45,539 nucleotides of DNA from Spirochaetales bacterium. Its GTDB lineage: Bacteria; Spirochaetota; Spirochaetia; DSM-2461. Every line of letters begins with the position of its first letter. Positions within the stretch are counted from its first letter, which is position 1. The stretch covers positions 1 through 45,539 of the forward strand of contig JAFGYD010000042.1 of the NCBI GenBank assembly GCA_016936295.1, given 5' to 3'. The notes under the pieces were generated by a model that saw nothing but the letters and a program-made list of their open reading frames with translations, searched no databases and was not told where the DNA came from. Shown here piece by piece: positions 9,356-18,865 of this stretch. A program made the position numbers and the translations under genes.

Positions 9356-11854
9356 TTATTGTAATAGATAGTTTAAGTTTAGTGCGATACCCCAGGTCAA
9401 ATTACCACCAAAAATCTTATTATACTCACTCTCCGGGCTCCAAACAATATCACCATCCTGGGTATAAAAGGTTTTAGCCATAAAGAAAGATATTGGCATA
9501 ATCTGATTTGTTATACCTAAACTACCACCAAATGAAAATTTAAAATCATCCAGTTTTAAACTTGCAGTATTATCATCTCCATTCCATATATTTGCTGCAT
9601 CAAAAAATAGAGTTGCTCCAAACATATTAGGAACAATAGGAGCATTAATTTCAACTTTTAAATCAAGCAATGCTTCCCCATCTCCCTCTTGTGACCAACC
9701 TCGTCCTACAAACATTCCATCTATTTTAGCATTTTTTGCAGCACTATCCAATTCTGTACCTGGTTTTGCAAAAATCCTTGTATAAGCTGCATGTAATCGA
9801 AGTGATAGAATAAAATTCCACTCTTCTGTTACTGGTTTATCCAAAATTTTAAAGAATACATCTCCATTTGTTATAGATTTAATATAATCTAAATTCTCGT
9901 CTGTAGGAATTATTCCACCAATCGATAAATTTTGTGATAGACCATATCCCTTTGTTGTACCTACAGGGACATCCCTTTTATCTAGTATAACTTTACCCCA
10001 GACTCTATCTGTAAACTCCCAAGTTCCTGCATCCCTTCTATACTCAGTTTTATATGGAGTATAGTCGTCGTTATATATTAATGTATCCATTGAAGATATA
10101 TAACCTAATGAACCTCTAAGTCTTCCTGCATCTGTATACCATAAATGTCCACCAGAAATGGCTAAGGATATATCATATTTATTTAAATCCAATTCAGAAT
10201 CTTTAACAGAGTTACCATCATCAACCCATTCTTCATATTTAGAATAACTTTCAAAACCAACTGGGTATTCATTCCCTTCTAAATCATAAAGAACTTGTCC
10301 TGCTTCATCCAATTGTAATTTAAGAATATCCTCTTTAGTATGTGTAAATGATAGAGAACCACCACCAAAATACTCAGTATTCAATATTCTTGGCTCAGTA
10401 TATTCTAAAGAGAAAGATTGAGTATCCAGACCCAGATTTAAAGAACCACCAAAAGTTCTACCCATCCCCATAAAGTTTGTATCCTTCAAACTAAATGATA
10501 GTGCTGGCTCAAACTCCGCACCAGAAACTGTTATTCCACCCATAAGATTTAAAGTTCTAGCTTCTTCAACCTCAAAAACTAAATCCATATTCCCTTCATC
10601 ATTTTTATTTAATTGAGGGTATGTATTGGTAAATAGTCCTGTACTCATAATATTACTCATAGATGTCCAAACTTCCTGACGGCTAAAAACATCTCCTGGT
10701 TCTATTTGAATCTCTCTCAAGATTACAATATCCTTTGTTTTACTATTTCCCGAAACTTTTATATCTCCAACATGGGCTACACCCCGCTCAATAATTGTAA
10801 TTGTATGGGAAATAATTTTATTCTCTTCATCTATTTCTACTTCATCATGAAAACTATTTTCTATATATCCGTTATCATAGTATAAACTCTGAATTTTAAC
10901 AAAACGTCCCTCATGTTTACTTTTATTATACATATCACCATATTTTAAAAACTCAAATTTATCAAAGTCCGATGCTTGAAATATTTCATTTCCAACATAT
11001 TGAATTCCACCATATGTATAGACATCACCCTCTTCGATAAAAAAGTCAATTATCATATTTTTAACATTTGGATCTTTTTCATCATCTTCAATGGTTGTTT
11101 TAACATCTAAGACTGATGCTTTAGCATAACCATTATTTCGGTATAAACCTTCAATTAATAGGATATCTCCTTCTAAGACATTTGGTCTATAAACACCATC
11201 CTTAAATAGTGTTTTCTTTTTTGTCTCAATTAAAGAACGTAATTTATTGTCTGTTGCATATAAATTATTTCCATGAAAATTTATCTCTTTAATTAAAGTT
11301 TGGGTTCCCTCTTCAATTTTAAAAACAACGGAAACGGAGTTATCTTCTGGATTACTCTCTTTTATTGTCTCTATAACAACACTATCGTAACCCTTATCTT
11401 TGTATAAGTTTTCAAGTAGTGTTTTAGCTCTTTCTAATTTAAAATCAGAATAAATATCCTTTGCTTTTAAAACAATTGTACTAAAAAGCTCTGTTTTCCA
11501 TATAGAATCATTCCCTTCAAAGGTAATTTTTGATATATAGGGAGCTTCTTGTACTTGAAATACAATAATTACAGTATTCTTAGAATCATTTCCAGGTTTA
11601 GCATTTGGAACAATAAACTCAAAATAATCTAATTCGTACATTATTGTCTGTAGTTCCAAAAATAGATCATCGCTAAATATTTTTCCTATATATGGTGTAA
11701 CAATACCATTTAATTCATTTTTATCTACATTTACTAATCCTTCAAACTCTACATCAACAATGGTTGCACCATCAATCCAAGATGTATCTTCCTGGGAAAA
11801 AAGTGTTGTAAGAGCAAACGAAATTAATATTAAAATATAGTTAATTTTTTTCAC
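9356..11854 (-). CDS. bamA: Outer membrane protein assembly factor BamA
   Basis: An 832-residue Omp85 protein. It has a signal peptide (MKKINYILILISFALTTLFS), about five POTRA domains to residue ~430, for example 'ISKITFEGNDSIWKTEL' and 'VGDIKVSGNSKTKDIVILRE', and a C-terminal 16-strand barrel starting near 'GGITVSGAEFEP'. The L6 motif normally written VRGF/Y appears as 'GRGW' in 'FVGRGWSQEGDGEALLD'. The protein ends LNYLLQ rather than in an aromatic residue. BamA folds outer-membrane proteins; with TamB it can form the TAM-like bridge. The start is GTG (11852-11854) with AAGGAG. It lies 16 nt after tamB. Confidence 0.95.
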   Translation of the reverse strand: MKKINYILILISFALTTLFSQEDTSWIDGATIVDVEFEGLVNVDKNELNGIVTPYIGKIFSDDLFLELQTIMYELDYFEFIVPNAKPGNDSKNTVIIVFQVQEAPYISKITFEGNDSIWKTELFSTIVLKAKDIYSDFKLERAKTLLENLYKDKGYDSVVIETIKESNPEDNSVSVVFKIEEGTQTLIKEINFHGNNLYATDNKLRSLIETKKKTLFKDGVYRPNVLEGDILLIEGLYRNNGYAKASVLDVKTTIEDDEKDPNVKNMIIDFFIEEGDVYTYGGIQYVGNEIFQASDFDKFEFLKYGDMYNKSKHEGRFVKIQSLYYDNGYIENSFHDEVEIDEENKIISHTITIIERGVAHVGDIKVSGNSKTKDIVILREIQIEPGDVFSRQEVWTSMSNIMSTGLFTNTYPQLNKNDEGNMDLVFEVEEARTLNLMGGITVSGAEFEPALSFSLKDTNFMGMGRTFGGSLNLGLDTQSFSLEYTEPRILNTEYFGGGSLSFTHTKEDILKLQLDEAGQVLYDLEGNEYPVGFESYSKYEEWVDDGNSVKDSELDLNKYDISLAISGGHLWYTDAGRLRGSLGYISSMDTLIYNDDYTPYKTEYRRDAGTWEFTDRVWGKVILDKRDVPVGTTKGYGLSQNLSIGGIIPTDENLDYIKSITNGDVFFKILDKPVTEEWNFILSLRLHAAYTRIFAKPGTELDSAAKNAKIDGMFVGRGWSQEGDGEALLDLKVEINAPIVPNMFGATLFFDAANIWNGDDNTASLKLDDFKFSFGGSLGITNQIMPISFFMAKTFYTQDGDIVWSPESEYNKIFGGNLTWGIALNLNYLLQ

Positions 11855-11870
11855 AATATCTCCTTAAATA

Positions 11871-14800
11871 TTATTTTGGGCTATAAATCCACTCCAGAGA
11901 GAGCCCTAACTCTGGTTCAAAAACATATTCATTATTCAATTTAGGTATAAAATTGAAACCAAGCTGAAAATGAGGGGAATATAGGGTAAAACCTAAATTT
12001 ACTTCAACCCCCAACTCCTTATTTTCAAATATAGATGCAACACTACTTTTAATAAAAAAATCATCAGTTATAAAATCACCAAAAGTAATGCTTGAATCTT
12101 TTAAGATTTCTGATAGATTATATATGCTTTCGTCACCAGTATCAAATGAATTATTTGTAATGTTTGTTAGTAAATTGGATATAAAACCCGATTTTATTTT
12201 TACATCATCTATACCAATTGCACGTTCCAAACCCTCTTCAAATGGAGCTGTTAAGTATGAAGTAGCTAACTCATCTATAATATCAAAAGCTAATAAACCT
12301 AGATCATCACCTGTAAAAGCAAGCCCTATTAATCTACTAATGTCTTCCTCTGTTTTAGTAGCATCAGATGATGAAAACTTTGGTTTAAAGTCGCTAAAAA
12401 GTCCACCATCATAACTAATATAAACTTCGACCTGCCTATCATCATCGTCAATAACTGTTTTTGATCCTAAAATACTAATTTGTGGATCAATATTATCCTT
12501 TGATATATCTAACTTAACTATTCCTTCTTTTAATATAAATGGTTTTCCTGAATAATCCACCTCTCCACTAACAATGGAGAGTTGTCCATTTACAAAGAAT
12601 TCATCGGTTATTGATTTATATTTTACACTTATTTGATCTCCTGGGTTCAAAGTTGCATTTACTACAGGAAAACTTTTAGTAGGCCAATACAGCTTATTGC
12701 TAGGACCAAATTTTAATAACATATCTAATTCAACACCTGCACTATCATTTTTTGCACTTTTATTTTGATTATTTATACTATTTTTTACACTATTTAGTTG
12801 TGTATAAAATTCACCTTCCTCAATTATTAAATCTCCAGTAATTAATGATCCAGAGTTATCCCAGTAAAATTGTAATTTTGAACTATATATAGATGTATCA
12901 ATAACAATCCTGTCATAGTAATATATAATAGGTATTTTTCCGGAATATGGAATTTCTAAATTTAACAATATAGAATCAATATTCCAGCTTTCAAATATTA
13001 TTTCTCCAGAAACATCGATTTTACCTCTATCTCCAACTAGAATATTATTATTTAACACTGTAAATTTATTATCTGTAACACGTATATTTATACGTGTAGG
13101 TTTTACTTCATCCTTAAAATAATTTATAGTAACATTTGTATCCAGCCATAAAAGACCATTAATTACCGGTTTATCCATATCTCCAGATATTTTAATATCA
13201 CCATGTAATTCTAGCTGTTTAATATTAACAGGTTTTTGAGCAGTATTATCCATGGGGATAAAATCATTTATAAATGAACCATCAATATTAATGTTGGAAA
13301 TAGATAAATCTAATTTATTATTTAAAATTTCCCCGGTAATTATACTTTCCATAAAGTAGGGTTTTACTATTTTACCATTTACTACACCAGTAGTATATGA
13401 GTAGAATAGTTTTAAATTTTTATCTAATGAATATACTTGAAGAGCATTTCTATTTTTAAAAAAACGAAATGCTTTATTTTGAAAAAAAGTCTTATCGTTA
13501 CTTTTCATTGAAAGAATATTAATTTTCCCATTAAACAATGATAATAAATCATTATTTATTAGAAGTATATTTTCTGCAGGCTGAATATTTGTTTCCAATG
13601 TTAAATTAGTAATAACTCTATTTTCCCCAACATTAATATTACTCTCTATTTTACCAATGATATCCCCATTTTTATAATTATATGTTACTAATGGTAAATC
13701 TATAATATTATTATCAATTATAGCCTTAACATTAGTTATTGTTATTAAATTTTCATTTAGTTTTGCATTTAAATTTAAATCAACTAGACTCCTATTATAT
13801 TGAACTTGATTTGCAATAAAGGATCCTGTTCCATTAAACTCTTCTAAACTCCCTTTAAATTGGAAATTAGCATCTGCAACACCTTTAAGACCAGTAATAT
13901 TTAATCTTTCCAGTATAATTTTTTCTAACCCCACAGTTATATCATAGTTTTTAAAATCATTACTTATGTTTGCCAAGAGGTTAGCTTTTTCACTTTTATT
14001 TTCAAAAAATCCTTTTGCTGCGTATCCATTATCACCTTTTAATGCAATCTCAATTTTACCATTTAAAGGAGCAATATTATCTTCCAAAATTAAATTGCTT
14101 ATTTCTATATTTGAATTTGAACCATTAATTACCGCCGATAATTTGGGAGAGAAAGGTAGATTAGCACCAGTTAACTCTAAGTTTAAATTTGGTATTGAAA
14201 AAATGAAAGAATTCTTTTCTTGGTATAAACCTTTAAATTCTATTGTTGAAAGTAAGCTATATTCTTTGTAATTAATTGGTAGATCTTTAGCTCTAAGGGT
14301 TATATAATAACTGCCATCAAATATATATGTACCATCTATTCCATACGAACCTGTACAGGTGATTTTATTATCAGAATATTGAACGTTCAACTTATACTTA
14401 TTATCATTAAATAGTGCATCAACAGTAAATTTTGACTCTTCCGTACCAATATTCCCTGAAATTTGACTCTGGATTTCTATATCAGGCAGTGTAATTTTTA
14501 ATTGATCTATTTCAAAGTTATAGTCTGTGCCATGTCCCTCTAACTCACCAATAATATTTTTATTAACATCTTTTAATACAAAATCATTTATAAAATAATT
14601 AGAGATACCTTCTATATAATTAAAATCTATATCACACGATATATCTCCACCACTAATATAGGGTGTTAATAATTCGACCTGTGAAAATGTATTTAAAATA
14701 TTAGTATTCAAGTCAGTAACTTTAATATTAGCGCTTAAATTCTTTGACTCTAAATTTAGTTTTGATGATAATGAGATTCTTCCATTTTTATCATTTTTTA

Positions 14801-16124
14801 ACGCTTTTAAACTTATTGAACTTTCATCTATGAAAAATAGAGCTTTAATATCAGATATGTTTAAATCACCTGTTTTTAAATAATCGAAATTTAGACTTAC
14901 AAAATTATCATCTATAATTTTGGTATAAAAATCTGCATCGAAATTAATATTATTAATATTTAAGTCTCTCACATAAAAACGACCCTGCGGAAATAGTTTT
15001 TTAAGATCAATACCTCCATAGAATCCAATATAGCCATACTTTGTGCTAACATTTAATTTTTTTACTCTTAAATAATTTAAATCACCAACTGCATAAATAT
15101 TCCCGGAAAACCACTCCTGATCTATCTTTATATCTCCATTTCCTTTTATAGAATAATCAAAGAAATTATTATTTATATCGTGTACACCACTAAATTCACC
15201 TGTAAATTTAGAGCCTAAGTAGGAATCCAACTTGGTAAAATTAGAGTTTGGTATAAAAATATCTTTTATATCTATATTTTTACCTTTAAGCCAGTAGTAA
15301 TTTTCCATTAAATTTATTTTTATTGTAAATAAATAATCTAAATTACTTTTGTCCCTATTTCTTATACTAACCTCATCTTTGTTTATAATAATGTTTGTAT
15401 CTAAATCTTTAACAGTTCCAATATCTGAAACTGTATTTTTGGATTTAACAATTGAATTTATCTTAGAAAAATTATGGGATAAATTTCCACTTGCTTCTAT
15501 ATCAGCGGTTATATATTTAAAGGGAAGTTCAATTTTTGAATTATAGGTTACTTTTGCTTTAAGTTTAGAAGTATATCGATTATATCTCCCTGTAATAGAA
15601 CCATTTAACTTATTTACTTCTAAACCCATAACCTCATTATTTATATATACATCGATGTCTTTTGCATAAAGAGTTGTTTTTATAATAGATATAGAGTTGC
15701 CTGATCCACTAAAAAGATTTAATAACCATGGATCATCGACATCTAAATGAATTGAACCATTACTTAATGTTACATATGTTAAAAATTGTGGAGGATCAAT
15801 TTTTTTCCATGATGATAAAATAATATTTATAATATTAAATTTTATTGTTACATTACCTATATCAAGACTGTTTATCCCACTAGGGCTACTTAGTTTTAAA
15901 TTATTTAACTTTATAGAGTCTACAATTAAGGGAGACATAGAAGAATAACTAATTTTAAGACCTGTTTTATACTCAAACTCCTTAATAATAGTCTCTCTTT
16001 TATTAAAAATTTCTGTTTGTAATTTTTCTATTGATGGTTTTATTACTATAAAAACTATAAATGACAATATTAATAAAGAGAGGATCTGTATAAAATTAAA
16101 TACTCCTTTATTTTTTATATACAA
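11871..16124 (-). CDS. tamB: TamB (DUF490) inner-to-outer membrane bridge protein
   Basis: A 1417-residue AsmA-like protein. An N-terminal signal anchor (about residues 11-32) is followed by a very long, repetitive beta-rich region (expected beta-taco with a hydrophobic groove) and, from about residue 1050, the conserved TamB C-terminal domain ('GPSNKLYWPTKSFPVVNATL', 'EEDISRLIGLAFTGDDLGLL'). Family members span the periplasm, pair with TamA or BamA, and are implicated in outer-membrane protein insertion and phospholipid transport. The start is a TTG inside the end of tonB, the only in-frame start after a stop codon just upstream, with GGGGAG 9 nt before it; the two genes share 17 nt. Confidence 0.93.
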   Translation of the reverse strand: MYIKNKGVFNFIQILSLLILSFIVFIVIKPSIEKLQTEIFNKRETIIKEFEYKTGLKISYSSMSPLIVDSIKLNNLKLSSPSGINSLDIGNVTIKFNIINIILSSWKKIDPPQFLTYVTLSNGSIHLDVDDPWLLNLFSGSGNSISIIKTTLYAKDIDVYINNEVMGLEVNKLNGSITGRYNRYTSKLKAKVTYNSKIELPFKYITADIEASGNLSHNFSKINSIVKSKNTVSDIGTVKDLDTNIIINKDEVSIRNRDKSNLDYLFTIKINLMENYYWLKGKNIDIKDIFIPNSNFTKLDSYLGSKFTGEFSGVHDINNNFFDYSIKGNGDIKIDQEWFSGNIYAVGDLNYLRVKKLNVSTKYGYIGFYGGIDLKKLFPQGRFYVRDLNINNINFDADFYTKIIDDNFVSLNFDYLKTGDLNISDIKALFFIDESSISLKALKNDKNGRISLSSKLNLESKNLSANIKVTDLNTNILNTFSQVELLTPYISGGDISCDIDFNYIEGISNYFINDFVLKDVNKNIIGELEGHGTDYNFEIDQLKITLPDIEIQSQISGNIGTEESKFTVDALFNDNKYKLNVQYSDNKITCTGSYGIDGTYIFDGSYYITLRAKDLPINYKEYSLLSTIEFKGLYQEKNSFIFSIPNLNLELTGANLPFSPKLSAVINGSNSNIEISNLILEDNIAPLNGKIEIALKGDNGYAAKGFFENKSEKANLLANISNDFKNYDITVGLEKIILERLNITGLKGVADANFQFKGSLEEFNGTGSFIANQVQYNRSLVDLNLNAKLNENLITITNVKAIIDNNIIDLPLVTYNYKNGDIIGKIESNINVGENRVITNLTLETNIQPAENILLINNDLLSLFNGKINILSMKSNDKTFFQNKAFRFFKNRNALQVYSLDKNLKLFYSYTTGVVNGKIVKPYFMESIITGEILNNKLDLSISNINIDGSFINDFIPMDNTAQKPVNIKQLELHGDIKISGDMDKPVINGLLWLDTNVTINYFKDEVKPTRINIRVTDNKFTVLNNNILVGDRGKIDVSGEIIFESWNIDSILLNLEIPYSGKIPIIYYYDRIVIDTSIYSSKLQFYWDNSGSLITGDLIIEEGEFYTQLNSVKNSINNQNKSAKNDSAGVELDMLLKFGPSNKLYWPTKSFPVVNATLNPGDQISVKYKSITDEFFVNGQLSIVSGEVDYSGKPFILKEGIVKLDISKDNIDPQISILGSKTVIDDDDRQVEVYISYDGGLFSDFKPKFSSSDATKTEEDISRLIGLAFTGDDLGLLAFDIIDELATSYLTAPFEEGLERAIGIDDVKIKSGFISNLLTNITNNSFDTGDESIYNLSEILKDSSITFGDFITDDFFIKSSVASIFENKELGVEVNLGFTLYSPHFQLGFNFIPKLNNEYVFEPELGLSLEWIYSPK

Positions 16125-16779
16125 TTGTCAACTCTCCCCTACTAGAAGATTCACTCTCACTAAAATGAAACTTCGCTACATATTGCTTAACAAGAATATC
16201 AAACTCTACAGATCCAGAACCCGGGGGTTTTATCTCTATATCATAAACACCACCACTTTTGTCTACGGTAAAGTAAACAGTTACTCCCACACCTGTAAAT
16301 GACTTTTCAGGAAATGATGAGAAATCAATAGAACTATTATTTTGTAAAGTTCTATTATTACTATCCCATTTAATACTAGGTCTGGACTCATTTTCTTCAA
16401 GTAACTCTTCAAAAGTAATCATTTCTGTTAAAGAATCCTCAAAACTACTTATATCCATTTTTTTAATGGATATATCAGAGTCATACTCCTTCTTTCTTAA
16501 AACTAGATCGGCAACCTGATTTGTTTTAATTAAATTATCAACTTCAGGATCACTAGATTCTGGTGTTTTTTTATTCTTACTCTCTATTATATCGACATTC
16601 TGAGCTATAACATCCCTGCTATTTGGTACAATTTCATTATTATTTTTTAATATTATTTCAACGGAAATAGGGTCATTTTCTTCTTCTAAAATTTTTTTTT
16701 GAGGTAAAAAAACTAAAGCAACCATTAATATAATTACATGAAAAGCCAATGATATAGAGAGAGAATTTATATATTTCAT
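16108..16779 (-). CDS. tonB: TonB-family energy transducer
   Basis: A 223-residue protein with one N-terminal membrane anchor (about residues 8-27), a periplasmic linker of ~120 residues that is charged instead of the usual Pro-Glu/Pro-Lys repeats, and a C-terminal TonB domain from about residue 155 ('VTVYFTVDKSGGVYDIEI', ending in a basic strand). TonB proteins pass the energy of the ExbB-ExbD motor to outer-membrane partners. The ATG overlaps the exbD stop (ATGA). No TonB-dependent receptor lies in the window; instead tamB and bamA follow, so the partner may be non-classical. Confidence 0.88.
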   Translation of the reverse strand: MKYINSLSISLAFHVIILMVALVFLPQKKILEEENDPISVEIILKNNNEIVPNSRDVIAQNVDIIESKNKKTPESSDPEVDNLIKTNQVADLVLRKKEYDSDISIKKMDISSFEDSLTEMITFEELLEENESRPSIKWDSNNRTLQNNSSIDFSSFPEKSFTGVGVTVYFTVDKSGGVYDIEIKPPGSGSVEFDILVKQYVAKFHFSESESSSRGELTIVYKK

Positions 16780-17174
16780 AACCTTTTAACAACTAATGAA
16801 ATATTATTAAATCCTAGAACTTTTACTCTATCCATAATACCCATTAAAAATTCATAGGAGATATGTTTATCACCTTCAATAATAATAGTTGGCTCTTTTA
16901 AACTACCAACACTATTTAACAATGAAGCAGAAAAAGATGAAAGTGTAGTCTCTTTATCGTTAATAAATATTCTCTGATCTTCGGTAATAACAACTTTTGT
17001 CTCTATTTCACCAATACTAGAACCTGAAATTGCTTGTGGAACATTAACTTCAACTGCTTTATTTTTTTCAAAACTGCTATTTAACACAAAGAAAATTAAA
17101 ATTAAAAACATGATATCAATTAATGGTGTAATTATTAATACATTTTCATCAGTTAGTGTACCTTTTAATTTCAT
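16776..17174 (-). CDS. exbD: ExbD/TolR-type motor protein
   Basis: A 132-residue biopolymer transport protein: a short cytoplasmic N terminus, one membrane helix (about residues 14-32) carrying the essential Asp20 in 'TPLIDIMFLILIFFVL', and a periplasmic domain with 'KVVITEDQRIFINDKE'. With ExbB it forms a proton-driven motor in the inner membrane. It starts at a one-base overlap with exbB (TAATG) and overlaps tonB by four bases. ExbD and TolR cannot be told apart on sequence alone, but the adjacent tonB and the lack of tolB/pal favour ExbD. Confidence 0.92.
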   Translation of the reverse strand: MKLKGTLTDENVLIITPLIDIMFLILIFFVLNSSFEKNKAVEVNVPQAISGSSIGEIETKVVITEDQRIFINDKETTLSSFSASLLNSVGSLKEPTIIIEGDKHISYEFLMGIMDRVKVLGFNNISLVVKRL

Positions 17175-17767
17175 TATGATCCTTTTACTGCTAAAATTTC
17201 AGAAGATGAACTTTCCATTAAACTAATGTGTCTTTTAATAATTGAAATAAATATAGAATAAAACAACATAGCAGGGATAGCTGTAATTAATCCTGCTGCA
17301 GTAGTTAGTAAAGCTTGAGAAATTCCACCTGCTAATGTGTATGGATCTGAGCTTTTTGATACCATCATTTCATAAAATGTAAATATCATACCTGTTACTG
17401 TACCTAATAATCCCATTAATGTTGACATATTGGCAATTGAGGATAAATACGTAACATTTTTCTCCATTTCAAAGATTTTTCTCTGGGCAAGAGCTTCTAC
17501 TTTATATGAAAAAACTGTTCTATTTCCTTCTCCTAATAACTTAGCTTCGTATTTAATAATATCTGCTGTTGGAGATTTTTCAGTTTGAATAGCATCAAAT
17601 GCCTCTTTATATCTACCTTGCAATAATTTATTTAAAGCAAAATCTATTCTTTTCTGTTTTTTTATTCTTATTTTATAAAAATATATGGATTTATTAATAA
17701 TTAAACCAAGAGATACAACTGATAAAATTATAATTGGTAATAAAGCATATAAATTTTTTAATAACAA
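17174..17767 (-). CDS. exbB: ExbB/TolQ/MotA-type proton channel protein
   Basis: A 197-residue membrane protein with three helices: about residues 5-27, 106-131 and 145-175. The conserved 'YLSSIANMSTLMGLLGTVTGMI' and 'GGISQALLTTAAGLITAIPAM' segments of the family are present. With ExbD it uses proton flow to drive TonB. The start is TTG at 17765-17767, inside the last codons of the upstream gene (10-nt overlap). The weak start and overlap imply translation coupled to that gene. Confidence 0.92.
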   Translation of the reverse strand: MLLKNLYALLPIIILSVVSLGLIINKSIYFYKIRIKKQKRIDFALNKLLQGRYKEAFDAIQTEKSPTADIIKYEAKLLGEGNRTVFSYKVEALAQRKIFEMEKNVTYLSSIANMSTLMGLLGTVTGMIFTFYEMMVSKSSDPYTLAGGISQALLTTAAGLITAIPAMLFYSIFISIIKRHISLMESSSSEILAVKGS

Positions 17768-18831
17768 ATCTTTAATGGATTTCCAACCTTATATTCAAAC
17801 ATTAAGCCTACTTTAATTTCTCTTAGATCCAAATCATAATGAATATAATTATTTAGGGAAAACTTCTGATTATATGAGATTCCTAAAGAAAATTTATATA
17901 AATTAAAATCTAAAATATTTAAAGAAATTATAGAGTTAAATTTATCTTTAATAAAGCCGAAGTTAAAGTTTAATTCATTTAGAGACAATAAATATTCTCT
18001 CTCTCCAAAAAATAAATTTTCTTTAATATAAAAAACAGGCTCAATGTCGTAATTATTAAGTTGAACTCCTCCACTTAACAATATTTTTCTTTGTAAACCA
18101 TATGTAAAACCTGTTAAATATCGTATATCTTCACCAATTAATTCTGTATAAAAAGTGTAGGGTACATACATTATTTTTTTATCAATTTTTAAATATGGAT
18201 AGAAATTATTTTTCACAACAGAAACACCAATTTTTATATCATTTGAACCTAATCCAATATAACCATTATAAAAATTATTAGAATTAATACTAAATGTTAA
18301 AAGAGGATGAAGAGGTCCTTTACTTTCAAGATCAATTTTTCCTAAAAGACTCTCATTATTTAATAAACCATATATTGAAAGAGAGAAAGGAAGCCTATAT
18401 TCAGAATATAGTAATCCCATATAATAATTAAAATTTATAGGATTTAAAGAAGCCTTACCCAACATTTTAAACTGATTACTACTATATTCAGGGGAGAACC
18501 CAATGTTAAAGGATTCAAAATCTGTTTCAGAAAATAATGAATATGAATAAAATCCCTTTGTTGTAATTTTTCTATTTAAAAATTCATTGTATTCATAGTA
18601 CTCAATACTATTTATATCTATGCCTCTAACCAATATGTCATTTAAATAAATGTCTGTATTATCTATTGTTTCTATTGGTGTAAAGGATTCTATTGGAAAA
18701 GGTGGAAGCGGGAGAGAATTTTGAGAAAATTTCTCAGGAATAGTTATAATTATTCCTTCCGACATTGCATCTAAATTATTGTATGAGTTAATAAGATATA
18801 TAACAATTAAAATCTTTATGATATTATTCAC
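17758..18831 (-). CDS. Exported, probable outer-membrane beta-barrel protein
   Basis: A 357-residue protein, first in the envelope operon. Residues 1-22 form a hydrophobic signal peptide. The rest is Asn, Tyr, Phe, Leu and Ser rich with alternating hydrophobic/polar strands and Gly/Asn turns ('SLSIYGLLNNESLLGKIDLE', 'YLTGFTYGLQRKILLSGGVQ'), which suggests 12-16 barrel strands and a C-terminal Tyr. A proline-rich segment (about residues 40-50) follows the signal peptide. I recognise no family. The GTG start has no Shine-Dalgarno sequence and lies about 7 nt after a -10-like TAAAAT. Direct overlap with exbB suggests a working partnership with the motor. Confidence 0.85.
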   Translation of the reverse strand: MNNIIKILIVIYLINSYNNLDAMSEGIIITIPEKFSQNSLPLPPFPIESFTPIETIDNTDIYLNDILVRGIDINSIEYYEYNEFLNRKITTKGFYSYSLFSETDFESFNIGFSPEYSSNQFKMLGKASLNPINFNYYMGLLYSEYRLPFSLSIYGLLNNESLLGKIDLESKGPLHPLLTFSINSNNFYNGYIGLGSNDIKIGVSVVKNNFYPYLKIDKKIMYVPYTFYTELIGEDIRYLTGFTYGLQRKILLSGGVQLNNYDIEPVFYIKENLFFGEREYLLSLNELNFNFGFIKDKFNSIISLNILDFNLYKFSLGISYNQKFSLNNYIHYDLDLREIKVGLMFEYKVGNPLKICY

Positions 18832-18837
18832 TGATTT

Positions 18838-18865
18838 ATTTTACATATAAAGGATGGTTATGCAA
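18838..18865 (-). promoter_or_regulatory. Predicted promoter of the envelope operon
   Basis: Minus-strand -35 TTGCAT (plus 18860-18865, over the tmk start codon), 16-bp spacer, -10 TAAAAT (plus 18838-18843). Transcription would begin at about 18831, the GTG start codon itself, so the transcript may be leaderless. Confidence 0.4.
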
